Numbered from the stretch's first letter, positions 11,334-24,289 are shown. The stretch: 64,000 nt of DNA from Isoetes taiwanensis (GCA_021234155.1 JAJEKV010000016.1:19357616-19421615); one strand, 5' to 3'. Translations and numbers: made by a program. The notes: generated by a model not told the origin, from the letters alone.

Positions 11334-14300
11334 ATGAAGCGGCAAAGGTCGGATCAGTCGGTCCAGTCGCCAAGGGTTTGAAGCCCATGGCAACCCGAAG
11401 CCTAAGCCATCGAAAGCAAGCAGGAAACTAAAGACAACTCTGGAAAATCTTCATTGCAGCGAGTTGCTCAAGGTTAGCATTAGACACGACTTAGGACCTA
11501 CAATTTTGATTCGGTTTTTCCAGGTCTCCAAAGTGGTTCGTGATGTTTGGGGCTCAAACCACCAGCTGTTAGGGTTACCAAGATGCCGGGATCCAAGGGG
11601 TTTGGATGGCATTTTCTTAAGAAATATGAGCATGTATTCGGCAAGACTCGGAGATCAATAACCATCACATTCCATTGTACTTTGCAAGGGCCTTTGCACT
11701 TCATTACAAAGGCATACAAATTGACTGGAATGAGGTAAAGGAGCATGCTATTTCTGCTAAAAAAGAGCAAAAGGAGTCTGATGTTACACATGCAGGGACC
11801 GTAAAATCGTCCAATGTAAAAATATGCAAGGTAAATCGCCCGCAGCCCGGTTTAAATGCGGATGGATGGGTTGAAGAAATTGGTTGAGAGTAGACTTGTG
11901 GATGCTACTATCTTGATTAGCAGATTGAAGGAGTTGAAGGACAAGAGGAAGCTACTTGAATCCGAGATTTGCAGGCTAGAGAGTGAGAGAAGCACATTAA
12001 GTAGGGTTGTCCAAAAATCTGATGCACAGATAAACACTCAGCTTGCCAAAATTCTGACACTAAAGGCAGCAGGGCAGCCAATAGATTTGTAAATGGCATT
12101 GGCAAGTCACTTTGAAGAGGAAAAATCAAGTTTTATGGAGGAGAAGAAAAATTTAACAAAGCCAATCGAAGACATGACTTCTGAGTTGCAGACATTAGCC
12201 ACTGCCATCCATGAAATCAGCAAGGATTTGGAGATGAATGAAATTAGTGAGAGTAGGATAAAGAACATGATATTACATCTTGAAACATCAGATGTAATTA
12301 CCTTGCATCCCATCCTGTTCTTTTGGCGGATAGTAAGGCATCAAATCCTCGTGTGAAGAACACATCTTTGCTCTTGCAATGCATGCCTTGACATGTAGTA
12401 TTTTGGTGTTGCCATCATGTGGACATCCCCTCGCCTTCTTTGTCTCTCATACCCGTGTCTCTACTTCGAACCGGTGTGTTTTTTCATTGTCTTTGGCCTC
12501 AAGAACTTCGTGCAAATATGGGAATTTCTACTCAAGGTAATTACGTTCACTTGATTTCATTTTATAGTGTAGGAATACTTTTTTTGATATGCAAGTGATT
12601 ATCTTTAGATATGTATTTGTTTGGTAGAGTCTTGAATCGACATTTACCTTCTACATAGACTTAAGTTTTGTTGTTCTCGAGAATGAATGTAGTTCAAGGT
12701 GCTTGGATTTGGATACATACATTCTTTCTGTCATTTACATTTCTTTCATGTACATGCTTTCTTGCTTCACTTAAATTTACATCATGTACATGCTTTCTTG
12801 CATAACTTACAGACTGCCTCATGTAGATGCTTTCTTGCATGACATACATTTATTGACACTTTACATTCTTGATTCCTTGTTTGTTAGTTTTGATTACATT
12901 TACTTTTTGTTTTGCTTTGAAACAGGGGAGCATCAAGAAACCCGAACCTTTATAGCGGGTAATGTAAACATGTAGATGATTTGTAAACATGTAGAATTTT
13001 TTTAGATCCGAGTCTAGCTAACTAGCCATTGTCATATCTCGGTGTGAAGCCATTCCTTGAAGGAAGAACCTTGCTACCTGAATTCTCGGATGTTTGAACC
13101 TAAACCAACCAAGGATGATGCCATGTCCGTGGGACTCCTTCTACATCAGCATCACCTATTAAGGCATTCTCTCACAATCGGGAAAAGGCAGAATCAAAAA
13201 GTTTGTGGAGATGGCAATGGCCAGAATCAGTAAGTTCAAATTTAATTGAGTTGATATAAGCTTCAATATTATTTCAGGTTGCTAATTTGTAAGATGTGTG
13301 ATTGCAGGTGGAATTAGTCTTCAAGAGGAGATCCCAAATTTGGATGCCGAGTTGGCTTCCTTGACTCAGCAACAGGTTCCTATCAAAGGTGAGCCATTGT
13401 TGAGGTTTCTACAATAGGTGCGCCATTTAATGAATGTTCTTTTAACTTGTTTTCTGATAGTATAGGTATTTAGCTACTTAATTCTTTAGTTGTGTTTGTC
13501 TTACACTACCTATTCGAGCACTTCATATGTACTTGCTGGTCTTGAAGCTCAATATGTTTTCCATTTGCTGCCCGAAAAAAATGGCAGCAGACTTGCTTAG
13601 CTAGTTTTGGTTTTTAAAGCTCATCAAACAGTAACATTTGTTCATGAGGTGCATATTCTCTAACTGGTTATGGCAGATGAAGATAAGAAAGCACCAGCAG
13701 CTATAGAAACGATTATCGTGAAGGAGGAGGATGCTCCCCCAAATAACAAGCGGAAAACTCGAGCCAGAAAGGATGCACCAGCTAAGAGTGCAGCTAAGAA
13801 AAGGTATGCACTTCATCTTAACTCACACCATTTCTTCAACTCACACCATTTCTTGTAGGCAAAAATCTGTTGAAGACACAACATCTCTTGAAGATTCTAA
13901 ATCCGGTGAAGAATCTGATGTTGATGCAAGGTAATATTATGAAACATTTGTTTTTATGCACCTGCATGATACTTGACACTTCAATTTGATCCTTGTAGGA
14001 GCATGCGTGAGAAACTGTGTTCTTACACGCCTTTCGTGCCTTTCAAGGATAGCCCCCCTGATCCTCCCATGAAGGTGGTCGATATTGACCTTGAAGAACC
14101 ATGCACCCGGATCAAGATTGACAAGCGCCTTATTGAACTCGTATGGCGGTATGCACAAGGTGTTGTAGATGTAATTCTGATTTCATCTCCTATTCTTTGT
14201 GTATTTATAATGACGTATAATTATGACCTTATCTTCTTGTAGGTACCTGCATCATAATTTGCCATCGGAGTGGAAGAACAAGATTTTCTTTTATCCATCT

Positions 14301-15041
14301 TTTAACTTTCACTTGTTCAAGGAAGCTACAGCAAGTAAGAAAAAAACCGAGGCCTCAAGAAACATTGTAGATATCGTGAAAACAGGGAATGAAAGGGTTG
14401 GTTATGTCAAAATGCCAAAGATGTTCTTCTACCCGTGCTTGAGAATGAGCACTTTGTGTTGGCTATATTTGCCTTTTGCGAAGGGAATCCTGCGAGTTCT
14501 TAATTGCACCATCGATTCATATATTGAATAGTCACGAAAGCTTTTGCGACAAATGAGAAGGCAATTAGAGGGTATGCATTTCTATCTACTTTCTCCCATT
14601 CCTGTCTACTTAAATATTTACATTTCTACTTTTAAATGTGCATGTGCAGGCTTCATACACGATATTGACTCAATCAATGAGTCAAACCTCAAAAAGCGGT
14701 GTTGATTTTATTCAGAAATAATGTGAAGGGGCTTGAACATCTTGAAGTACCTCGGCAGCCCAATCATTCAATGCGGCTTGTATGTGATGGCTGCATGCAC
14801 AAATTTGTGAAACCTTGTTAATGAAAATAAGGAGTTGAAGGTAAGTGTCCATTCTCTTGCAAGCTTTTAGTTAACACCATTTTACATTTCTGTTTGCTTT
14901 AATGCACTATGCACGAAGTTTCTGGCCAAGGCTGGTTTTCACCGCGATTATGCGCTAGGTCGGCGAGCATGTGCGCAAGAAGCCCCCGCTAAACAAAGGT
15001 GTGAAGATGGAGAAGCCATTGATGTGTCGATTGGTAGATGA
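11334..15041 (+). pseudogene. Coiled-coil protein with C-terminal Ulp1-like (C48) cysteine peptidase
   Basis: Discontinuous exons on +. An early exon reads KLKTTLENLHCSELLK (to about 11473). One near 11650-11880 includes YFARAFALHYKGIQIDW. Then comes a coiled-coil region (about 11890-12290, heptad-like, Glu/Lys/Leu rich), a basic stretch NKRKTRARKDAPAKSAAKKR (13670-13800), and the peptidase. The peptidase has WKNKIFFYPSFNFHLF (14270-14320), the catalytic His in NEHFVLAIF (codon 14450-14452), a candidate Asp in NCTIDSYIE (14514-14516), and the catalytic Cys in CGLYVMAACTN (codon 14772-14774, shifted frame). The last exon ends in a stop at 15039-15041. Ulp1 peptidases cleave SUMO-like modifiers and are found in several plant DNA transposons. 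Introns have GT...AG borders, such as CTTGTAG before 14243. At least three frame shifts make it non-functional as it stands. The start at 11334 is a guess. Confidence 0.75.
12748..12850 (+). repeat. Three ~36-bp repeats in an intron of the Ulp1 gene
   Basis: Units starting at 12748, 12783 and 12819 share CATGTACATGCTTTCTTGC (CATGTAGATG in the third). They lie between the coiled-coil and basic regions, in apparent intron sequence. Confidence 0.65.
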
Positions 15042-17099
15042 ATCTAACCATTTGTTTATGAGTTTTGTGGATGAAATGTGCTTTTTCAGATTTGATCAAC
15101 ACTTGGTTTATGCTTCGATATCATAACCACGTATAAAAAATTCCGGATATTGGTAATACCTTGAATCGCCTAATGGAATCACTCTTGCATAAAAATCAGA
15201 CTTTGTTTTGGCCTAGTTGCCTTCAAAATTTCGGATGTACTTGGCGAGTGCCTCAACCAATTAATTTTGAAAAAATGACATAAGTTGTCCCATATGGCAT
15301 TATTCTAAAGCATGTATCCGGTTTACGCGATGTCAATTTATCCCAAGTGTTTTGTATGTCTTTCATTTCTCCCGTTCTTAAATTATCCTCATAAAAGTTC
15401 TACCACTTATTGACAACTTAAGCTCATATTAGATGAGTGCTTCAAGATGATGAATGTGAGATCATGATCTTACATGACTTGATCATTTGAGATGGGTTGG
15501 ATGAGTGCTCCAAGATGATGAATGTGAGGTCATGATCTTACATGACTTGATCATTTGAGATGGGTTTGATGATAGTGTATGCTTGATACATCCCATTTCT
15601 TTTCCGACTCACTAAGTCCCCAACACTTGACTTACGAGTGCGGTGACTTCGGACTCGGACTATGTACCTTCACATTCTTCTGCGACAACCTCTCGCACTT
15701 TCGGACTCCAACGTTTCATGGGGTCCATGGCGAGGGGAGGTGAAGGTACAAATTGACTTGATGGATACACTTTCATCCCCCTCGAAATGTTAGTGCAAGG
15801 TATTTCAGTTTTTTGATAAGTGCACACTTTTTTGCTTCCATCCCATCTTTGTGACTTCATGATCTGAGCCCATGGGATTGAGATGGACAAGTGCATTGAC
15901 AATTTTGTAATCTCGACCATGTACATGAGATATAGTTGTAAATTTTGACATATACATGAGATACTGATTGTAAATTTTGAAGTCGACCATGTCAAGATTT
16001 TGACATTGTGAACATGTACACTATTTTGACATTGTAACCACCCTATCTAAATATATAAAATCTCTATCTCCTTCTTATTGTCGGACACTTCATAGAACTA
16101 TCAAGCCTAGCATCCAAAGCATAAATTACTTTGTTGTATTGTCGAGCACAATTAGGAGGAGATGTTAATAAGTTGTATAAGTGGTCAAGATGTCAAACAT
16201 TGCACAAAAGTACTAGCACTTTGTGCACAAGGTGTTAACACTTTGTGCACAAGTGTTAAATAACTTGTATAACTGGCAAGGGAAAAAAAACTCGTGTCCC
16301 CTTTTTTTATTTTTACAAGGTCAATAATGTCTTGCCAAGGTTCAAGACCTTTGTGCAACTTGTGTCAAGATGTCAAACCTTGCACTTGTTGTCAAGATGT
16401 CAAACCTTGCACAAGTGTCTCCCATATAAGTCCCCATTCTAAAAAGGATACAATATAAGTGTCCCCCATTGTTTTTTGAAAGAGGCATCTTGAGCTATGT
16501 CGGTATAAGTTGTCTTTTGTAAGCCTGAGATCAAACAAGCAAATTCAAAACCACAACACTAGGCACTTCCAAAATGGCTCTTACCATATATACACTCCGC
16601 GAAATTTGAACCATTAACGTAAGGTAGCCATTAACCTCGAGTTTTCAAGTACAAGTACAAGTGTCTCAAGTACATGTACAAGTGTCTTGAACCTACCTGC
16701 TGCCAATGTATTCACTTTAATATTGAAAACAAGTGATCAGAATTGTTCTGCTGGCCAAACACATGACAATAATTATGTAGCCTGATGTACAAAAAGGTAA
16801 ACCTGATACAAGAACAGAAATTCACGTTACATCTACAATCTCGGCAGATTTCCTAATAGCATCTCGTACACATCGAGACAGGTTCATATGCATAAGCAAC
16901 ACCTTTTATCTTGTGCTTGATGGCTCCAATGCAGGCGAACCCCTATTACGAGACTTCGGGAGGGACAAAAACCTTCTTCTCTTTTAGTAACTTTTACTTC
17001 ATGGCGACTAGGGATCAGCTCAAGTAGTTGCTGTAATAACCTCATCACCTCTGAAAAATAAGTTTCCATAGTCATCCATGGTATCTACCTCCGGTACAT
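15042..17099. other. Non-coding middle of the DNA transposon, rich in short repeats
   Basis: Lies between the two converging genes. 15433-15571 is a ~69-bp tandem duplication (GATGAGTGCTTCAAGATGATG...). 16190-16420 repeats GTCAAGATGTCAAAC-TTGCAC and CTTTGTGCACAA several times, and 16650-16690 repeats AAGTACAAGTACAAGTGTCT. A weak minus-strand frame (16884-17075, LLQQLLELIPSRHEVKV) may be the last exon of the transposase. No other coding signal is recognised. Confidence 0.55.
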
Positions 17100-19573
17100 G
17101 TTTTACTTGATTGCATTGAAGGATATAATAAGGGACCCCCTCATGATTGTGCGGAGTCGTGAAGCATCCAAAATAATCACCAACTGCGGCGTCTCGTCAA
17201 TATTATCCTCGTCATTTGCCCATAAATCCTCAGCCTCATCAACATCTCCGGGATTGATCTTACTAATTGGCTCTAGTTTTCGCAACTCCCACCTACCACC
17301 CATCCTTTTTCCTTTGTTCCGCTTCAAGCCACAATTTAGAGATTGCCCCTTCCTCATCGTGTGTTCCCTTCCCATGTCCTGAACTAAAGAAATTCCACTG
17401 CATTCTTATCTTATCTTGAACATGGTATCTTGTCACATGATAGAATGCTCTTCTAGATTTAAACCGGCTGCACAACCATCGGACCAAACCAAATGGTATT
17501 TCAAATGGCCACCACCATTCTCTTGCAACCATTTGAGGTGCATCTTGAATGCATCTTGTCACAGTGGGTACCATGAGTTTTGTCGTCTGAAATAAATGAG
17601 TGCACACATTTTCTCAATCGCCATTTACCTTGAACATGGTGATATGAACCAGAATACTAATTTGTTCATTGTACCAATGCTGAGCTTGAATCTCATTGAA
17701 TGGCTTCAAAGTATAATTTTTCGAGAAAAATCAACAACTATAGCACAGATAAATCGCTGAAGTGTTCGTATGCATTCTTTGAACTGCTTGCTTTGCCAAT
17801 GTGCCACAAAATTGTGATATATAAACTTAGACATATGGTCGAACATGTTTGTCCAACATCTCCTTTGCAATTTGCCCTTCTTGTCAACTAACTTCACCTT
17901 GGGGAAGTTCCCTTCTTTGAAGGTTCATTAACATAGTTATAGACTTGCCAATCGGCCAGAATCCTCGATGCTTCCATCCTTCTCTCTCGACACAACTCAA
18001 TTAACTGTTTCCCACAAGCTGTCACATTTTGTTTCCATGCACGGGCTAGCTTGTGCCACTCCTCATCGGCGGCCCTCCGGGCATACCATAGCTCTCCAAA
18101 GCGTGCTCACATTATCATAATTCTGCTTCTTAGCTTGGCAAATCCAGGCATTAACCACGGAAGCACACACATTGCAATTGCAAGTACAATTCTCGTTGGA
18201 ATTTTGACCTCATCGTATTGAAAGCCTTCTTATATAAATCTGCACGCTCATGCTTCACACAACAGCGGTATTCCTCTCCTTTAGCTTTAGGTATGCAAGG
18301 AGGTTTTAAGTATTCGAATTGCCTGATGCCAATTTTGACTTTTGGATGCTGATCAACAAAGATTTGGTATAATTCAGCCTGCAAAAGTACACTGTCAGAA
18401 TCTTACAAAATATTAGAATGTACATTCTATATGTTTTTAATGTATCTTCCACATTCTTACATCTAAGTACTTTCTTCCTCAAAACCCCACATCCTTACAT
18501 AATAGCTACTTTATGAAAAGCATTCACATATTTTTCTTGACATCTACTACATTCCTCACAAGTAGCTTCCTTGAGTTTTTATTTTCTTACATCTATAGCA
18601 CATCTCTACAGTTAGCTTCAAGTATACCTTCAAGTTGGATTCAATGTAAAGCATGTCAATATAACTTCTACAAGAAAAACTGAATAACATTTCTTGATGC
18701 ATGATGTGGAACATGCTTGTACAGAAAAGACTACTGTCACCTGCAAAAAATGTAGAAAACATCTACATACATTCCTAGCTAAAGTACATTTGATGTTCAG
18801 ATCGAAAATTCAAAAAACTATGTGACTCCTCCATGACCCTAAAATACTAGCATGTACCTGTGTAATGTCGATGTACTGAATTGGTTCAGTCCTCTTCTTC
18901 ATGACATCTCTTACCTTTGGTGATACTTTTGTATTATCTAACCAGAACTGAACAACTCTGTCCTTCATAGCCTGATCTATGGCATTTTTTCTTGGCTTTC
19001 GTCCTGCTAATGCCCACAGATTTGCTCCACACAGTGACATTTTTTCCTCCTTTGCTGGCGCTAGCTTCATAGTTCTAGGATGCAATTTGAGGATTTTGGT
19101 GCCCGTGTGGTCTGCTGCTGTAATACTCCTTCCTTTCCAACTACCATGGAAAGAACACTGTGTTTGGCAGCAAGCTTGTCATTGCTATTAGCACGTTTCA
19201 CTTCTTGGAGGCCATCCTTAAGGTTTTCAAATAAATCTCTTTTCACAATAGCCTCTTTAGGCCTTCCAACAACGAGGGCTAAATAAAAGTCCAATCTACT
19301 ATCCTGGAGCAATTTTCCAGCAAAAGTTTTTTTTCGCTTTTGGATTCAATCTAGAAACTTGATTTAGTATGTGATTCATGGAATCATTCACCCTTCTTCT
19401 AATCTGTTTTTGTCCCATATCATCCTCTCTCTTGCATCTTTTTGATGAAGATTGGTTGTCCCCGGAAGAAATGCATGTAGAGTCCTCCTCAATAGCAAAA
19501 TTCGAATCGATGGTAAGTCCTCCTCAAGAACAAGATCCGAATCTGTTGTTCTTTGGTGAATTTGATTCGCCAT
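17100..19573 (-). pseudogene. Putative RNase H-like transposase (SDGCA / GHGKG family)
   Basis: Fragments in order on the minus strand. MANQIHQRTTDSD (start 19573). A basic region with KLAPAKEEKMSLCGANLWAL and KDRVVQFWLDNTKVSPKV (18900-19080). After an intron, AELYQIFVDQHPKVKIGIRQFEYLKP (18380-18300) with a following C-C-x3-H. A Cys-rich zone reading CNVCAS and later C...CPEGRR (about 18180-18070). Then VVDFSR (Asp codon 17730-17732), WSDGCAA and FKSRRAFYHV (Asp codon 17478-17480), and WNFFSSGHGKGTHD (17356-17400). The three acidic positions resemble a DDE/D triad. I know proteins with the pattern FF-SGHGKG-D-G-GA-K from many plant and animal genomes but not under a settled name. Several frame breaks and at least one stop make this copy defective. 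Confidence 0.68.
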
Positions 19574-19852
19574 AGCTTCATACATTCCAAGATCGATCAA
19601 ACAGGCATAGAAATGGGGATCCTATTCTTGGTTCCAATGAGAAAGGGGTTTCAATCCGGTAGCTTCAATCCTGTGGAGGGAGTTCAAAACTCAAAACGTG
19701 CCCCCAAATTCGTGGGTTGCCAAAATAATTGCAAAGAATCTCACGTGGACCACAAGCATTAATGATAGGCAGCCCATGTAAAATTCAAATTTTACCTTAA
19801 ATTCACTTTAAGCTAGTGTATTTTTTTACATCAATTTGCAAGAAATACAAGA

Positions 19853-19873
19853 CACCCTTTCATGCTTCTACCC
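19853..19873 (-). repeat. Right terminal inverted repeat
   Basis: 21 bases ending GCTTCTACCC, the exact reverse complement of 10952-10972, followed directly by GTAA at 19874-19877, the right copy of the target duplication. Confidence 0.9.
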
Positions 19874-22800
19874 GTAACAATCTAATGCTTGTTAGTTTTA
19901 CAATAGGAGAATATGTTTCATCATAATTTATTCCCTTCTTTTATGTATACCCTTGTGCTATCAACCTGGCCTTGCACTTCTTGCTGCCATCTGCATATTC
20001 TTTTATTCTGTAAATCCATTTACTTCCTATAATGTTGTGGCCAGTTGGTTCTGCAACTTCTTCATAAGTTTGAGCTTGTTTAAAGGAATCCAATTCCTCC
20101 TACATGGCATGCATCCACTTTTTACTTTCTGTTGTTGCTAAGGCCTGTTCAAAAGAAGTAGGAACCATTATATCATCCATGATAGCTAAAATTTGATCAA
20201 TGTCTTGTTGATCAAATTCATTCCCTGGATTCTCCAATCTCCTACTTCTTTCCTTTTTAGTTCTTCCATAGACATCATTATTTATTCTTGCTTCTTCAAG
20301 CAACCTTTCAGCTTGTCCTTTTTTAATGACCAGCAATTTCAATGGGGTTCAACTCATGATGCCCTGCTAGAGTGTCATCAATATTGCTGATTATTTTCAT
20401 TGAGTCATTGTCACTTGTCCCATCCACTTCATCATCTAAATCCATATTTATATCTTGCTGTTTTGTAGAATTTTCTATGCTTTCTTGAGGCTCCTTGTTC
20501 ATGTCATCATTCAATTCTGTCTTTATACAAAGTTCCTTCATTAAAGACCACATCTCGGCTAATAATAATCTCTCTTATTTTTGGCACAAATATTCTATAT
20601 CCGGGTGGAAGCATGTTAGGGTGTCCCTTAAAAAGTATTATTTAGTGACTAAAAAAGTACCTAAAAAGGTACCCAGGACTGGGTACTGGGTACTTGTGTA
20701 ATATGTCAATAAAAGGTACATTTTAGAACTTTTATATATATTTTGGGCTTAGATAGCATTATATTTATCTTAACTTTTAAAATTAACATGTCCTTCACTT
20801 TTATTTTGGACTTTTGTACTAGTTTTAATGAAAAGAAAAATGAGAAAGTACCCAGTTCTGAAGTACCTAGTGTATGTACTTTTGCAGGTTCCAAAAGTGG
20901 TACACCTTAACATGCTTTTACCCATCTTTTGGTTTGCTCATCATAACCTACTAGATAGCCAACTTTCCCTTTGCAACCTAATTTCTTTCTTAGCTCATCA
21001 GGTATGTGAAAATTACTTTGCAACCATAACTTTTGAACATACTAAAGCTTAAATTATTTTTGGTATTAGATCAGAGAAGAACAGGCATATTACCTTTCGA
21101 ACTTGAAGATGGTAATTTGTTTTGAATCAAAGTTGTAGTTTGCAATGTTTCTTCACATAAGAAATTTGGTAAACCACTTCCTTTGATCATTGATCTAACA
21201 GCATTCATAAGTGTTCTGTTTTTCCTTTCTGCTACACCATTTTGCTGAGGGCTATACTTGCATGTTAATTATCTTTTTATGCCATTAGATATGCAAAAAA
21301 ACTTGAATTCATTTGACTAATACTCTCCTCCTCTGTCTGACCTGATGCATTTCAATTTTGCTCCTATTTCTCTTTCCATTTCAAGTACATATTGTTTAAA
21401 AGCATTCAAGGCTTGAGATTTTCGAGTTAAACAATAACATTTTCTATTTTCGAGTTAAACAATAGCATTTTCATTTTATACTATAATCATCTATGAAGGT
21501 AATAAAGTACCTTTTGGTTGTTCTTCCTCTTACATTAAGAGGTCCACATAAATCAGTATGTACTAATTCCAATACACTACTGGATCTGGTTTTTTATTTT
21601 GGAAAAGGAAATCTGGTAATTTTCCCAAGCAAGCAACCTTCACATATAAACTTATTTGCCTTTGGATCTTTGCATTCAATCCATCCCTTCTTAGCCAAAA
21701 ACTTTAAATTGTTGTGGTGAGTATGTGCTAATCTGCTGTGCCAAAGTTCAAAATCTGTTACTGTTACAGAATTTATAGAGTCATGAACCATGTTGTCTAA
21801 CTGAAAAAGATTTCCAACCCTTCTTGCAAGAAACTAGTTCGGTAAACGATTTTACAAGCATCAGAGTCAAAATTGACTCTATATCCTAGGTCTACAAGTT
21901 GACTAACAGAAATTAAATTCTTAACAATGGTTGGCACACAAAGGATATTCTCAATGTCTATGACATTTCTACGCAAATCAAGCAGCTGCAACAATCCTTT
22001 GCCTTCAATCTTTTGCAGTGCACCATTTCCTACTTGTATATTTCTCGAGTAAGTTCCCTCCAACATTTTTAAGTAGATCAGTAGTATGAACTATCGATCT
22101 TTCAGCTTTACTATCAACTACAAGGACCCGAGACTTATTAGTTTCAATTTTATCACCAAGTGCAAAAGTAAGAGGTACCTCATCTTCATCCTCAACTTCA
22201 GATTTTGCAATATCCTCTTGCTCCCTTGTGATATATGCTTCTGTAGACCTGCCACCTCATCCCCTTGAAGTAGAATTTCTTGCTCCTCTTGTTGTTACAT
22301 CTCTTCCTTTTCCGAGTGGGGCATTTAGATGCCAAATGTCATCTCTCTCCACAAGTATAGCAATTGAACTCCTTGTTCAATTTTGGACAATTGTTCTTAA
22401 AGTGTCCATGTTCATGATAATAAAAGCAAGTTCTATTATCAATCTTATTTTTTCCCTTTTTTCCAGCATAAAGAATTTCGTGGATTCATCATCATCTTCT
22501 CTCATCACTTTCTTTTGTTCTATTTCTGTTCTTAGGACTTCTTCTGCTTCTTCCCTAGACTTATCCACATTTCTAATGAACAAGAAAAGGTGTTCATTTT
22601 TCGCAAGAGATTGGATTTGATATCTATCAGATAGGTTGACTTCTGCACCACTCAAGTATGCTATGATATTGTCAAACTCGTTATAAAAATCAGATAAATC
22701 ATTATCATCTTTTAACTTGAGTTTTCTTAATTCCTTTTTAAGCAAATCAATCTGAGAGGATGCCTTTTCCAGAAAAAGGGTCGTGGTCCTTTTTTCCAGC

Positions 22801-23265
22801 TCAATCCGAGCTCCCTATGAATAGAACTAGGCCTTTTGCTGGATCCAAGTGTTTTAACAGAAATATCCACATTTCTCTAGCTGTCATATTTCTCAACTTC
22901 AATCTAATTGTAGGACTAACCTTTGAGGTGATTATCCCTTGTGCCTCCTTCTGCCTTGCAAACAAACTCCTGACAGTACCACCACTTACAATGATTGTTG
23001 TAGATGTTCCTTTTGAAGTGGCACCTTCAGTACCAATTTCTGCAACATTAGAATTAGTATTTGCTGGACCCCCTGCATCAGACCTTACATTAGTACTTAT
23101 TGCAGTACTACCTTGTGCCTCATGATCACTCAATGGGTCAACAAGCTCCCAGAGATCTTCTACTTCTAGGATATGCTTAATAGCATCTTTCCACACCTAA
23201 AATTCAGATCCACTTTTATACACCTCAATAGAACTTAACAATCCTGCACCAAATCTGGTAGACAT
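19874..23265 (-). pseudogene. Copia gag, protease, integrase and 5' part of RT
   Basis: From right to left on the minus strand: gag begins near 23265 (MSTRFGAGLLSS) with an early stop, then VWKDAIKHILEVEDLWELVDP. A gag core lies at 22745-22377 with the zinc-knuckle-like CFYYHEHGHFKNNC, where one Cys is lost. A protease remnant reads VLVVDSKAE where DSGA is expected. GAG-pre-integrase reads LWHSRLAHTHHNNLKFL with ICEGCLLGK (21791-21594). The integrase (about 21550-20560) is full of stops. The connection region and RT start read ALATTESKKWMHAM and DETYSPIVKLTSIRLL up to 19874, where the DNA transposon begins. Confidence 0.83.
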
Positions 23266-23272
23266 GTTGTAT

Positions 23273-23286
23273 GGATCTGATACCAA
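23273..23286 (-). other. Copia primer-binding site
   Basis: The minus strand reads TTGGTATCAGATCC directly after the LTR terminal CA, the usual tRNA-Met primer site of plant copia elements with one change. Confidence 0.8.
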
Positions 23287-23670
23287 TGTTAGATGTAGCT
23301 TATAGAGTCCAAGGCAACTTATTCAACAGCTTTGCATTAGCAATTCAAAACTAGAACTCACAAGCAACTTTCTTCTTCAACAAAATATATAACATGCAAT
23401 AAATTCCAAATGCAATGGTCATTCAACCATTGAGCACAATATCCACCATTTTACTTTATTTCTAGTGTAACTGCAGCAATGCAATTATTCAAAGGTGTTT
23501 GAACATTGAAATACTACACAAAAAGAACTTGAACTCGATATGATCAAACAGATGTATGCGATCATTCCATAACTCCCATGAGCTCCATTCGGCTCTGTCA
23601 ACAACTAGGATCCATACTATACAGTATCTATACATATGATCAACTGTACAATCATATGCTTAGATTAAAA
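23287..23670 (-). repeat. Copia 5' LTR, main part
   Basis: Starts TGTTAGATGTAGC, matches 9086-9678, and ends at GATTAAAA where Helitron 1 begins. The missing last bases (TATGTAATGAATTCCAACT) lie beyond the Helitron at 26812-26830. Confidence 0.88.
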
Positions 23671-24289
23671 TCCTATATTATAATGTTATTGTGTAAGTGT
23701 TGGACCCAGCCCTAATTTGGGCGGCCCAGATTTGATGAAATCAATGGAGGAGATGATACCACGTCAGATTTTTTTTTTTTTTGCTAGGGTTTAGCGAGGG
23801 CGGCAGTAGCACCTTCGAGCTGCTAGCTCCTATCTTCTGGAACAACTATCGAAGGAAAACTACCGAAGCTATATTCCTTTAATTCTTGATGCCAAGATCT
23901 TGACATCTTTGAACCTTTCGAAACTTCGAGAGATAAGGTAAGGCTTATAAAAAAAGGCCCTCTTTAGCATGACTTCGGCCAAATCCAGATTATTTCAGGC
24001 CATTTCTAGCCTGCCATCCCGATGAGGTCTTTTTGGCATCGCTAGAGTGCTTTATAAGTAATCACAGAATTTGGTGATGGCGGGGAAAAATTGCTTTCAT
24101 GGCAACATAGAGGTAAAAGGTGATATGTCAGCGATATTACGCTAGGTAGTTTTGATCCATTAATAACATCCATTGCTTTTGTTTTGCAGGTACAGCATAG
24201 AAGCTCCTGCTGCACACAATAAAAAAACTTCCCTACAGAGCAGGTTTGCAGGTTTGTCGCAACATGGACTTCCATATAAATTGTTTGTT

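Larger units (their letters stand above)
10952..19873. mobile_element. 8.9-kb DNA transposon with 21-bp TIRs, Ulp1 gene and GHGKG-type transposase gene
   Basis: 8922 bases between perfect 21-bp terminal inverted repeats (10952-10972 and 19853-19873; ends GGGTAGAAGC...), flanked by a 4-bp GTAA duplication. It sits within a copia RT codon series that becomes continuous when the element and one GTAA copy are removed, so the ends are exact. Two gene relics converge: a coiled-coil/Ulp1 peptidase gene on + (about 11334-15041) and a putative transposase gene on - (about 19573-17100). Both have introns and frame breaks. The TIR sequence, 4-bp TSD and transposase motifs do not fit hAT (8 bp), CACTA (3 bp), Harbinger (3 bp), Mutator (9 bp) or Tc1/mariner (TA). 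I cannot assign a superfamily. Confidence 0.88.
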
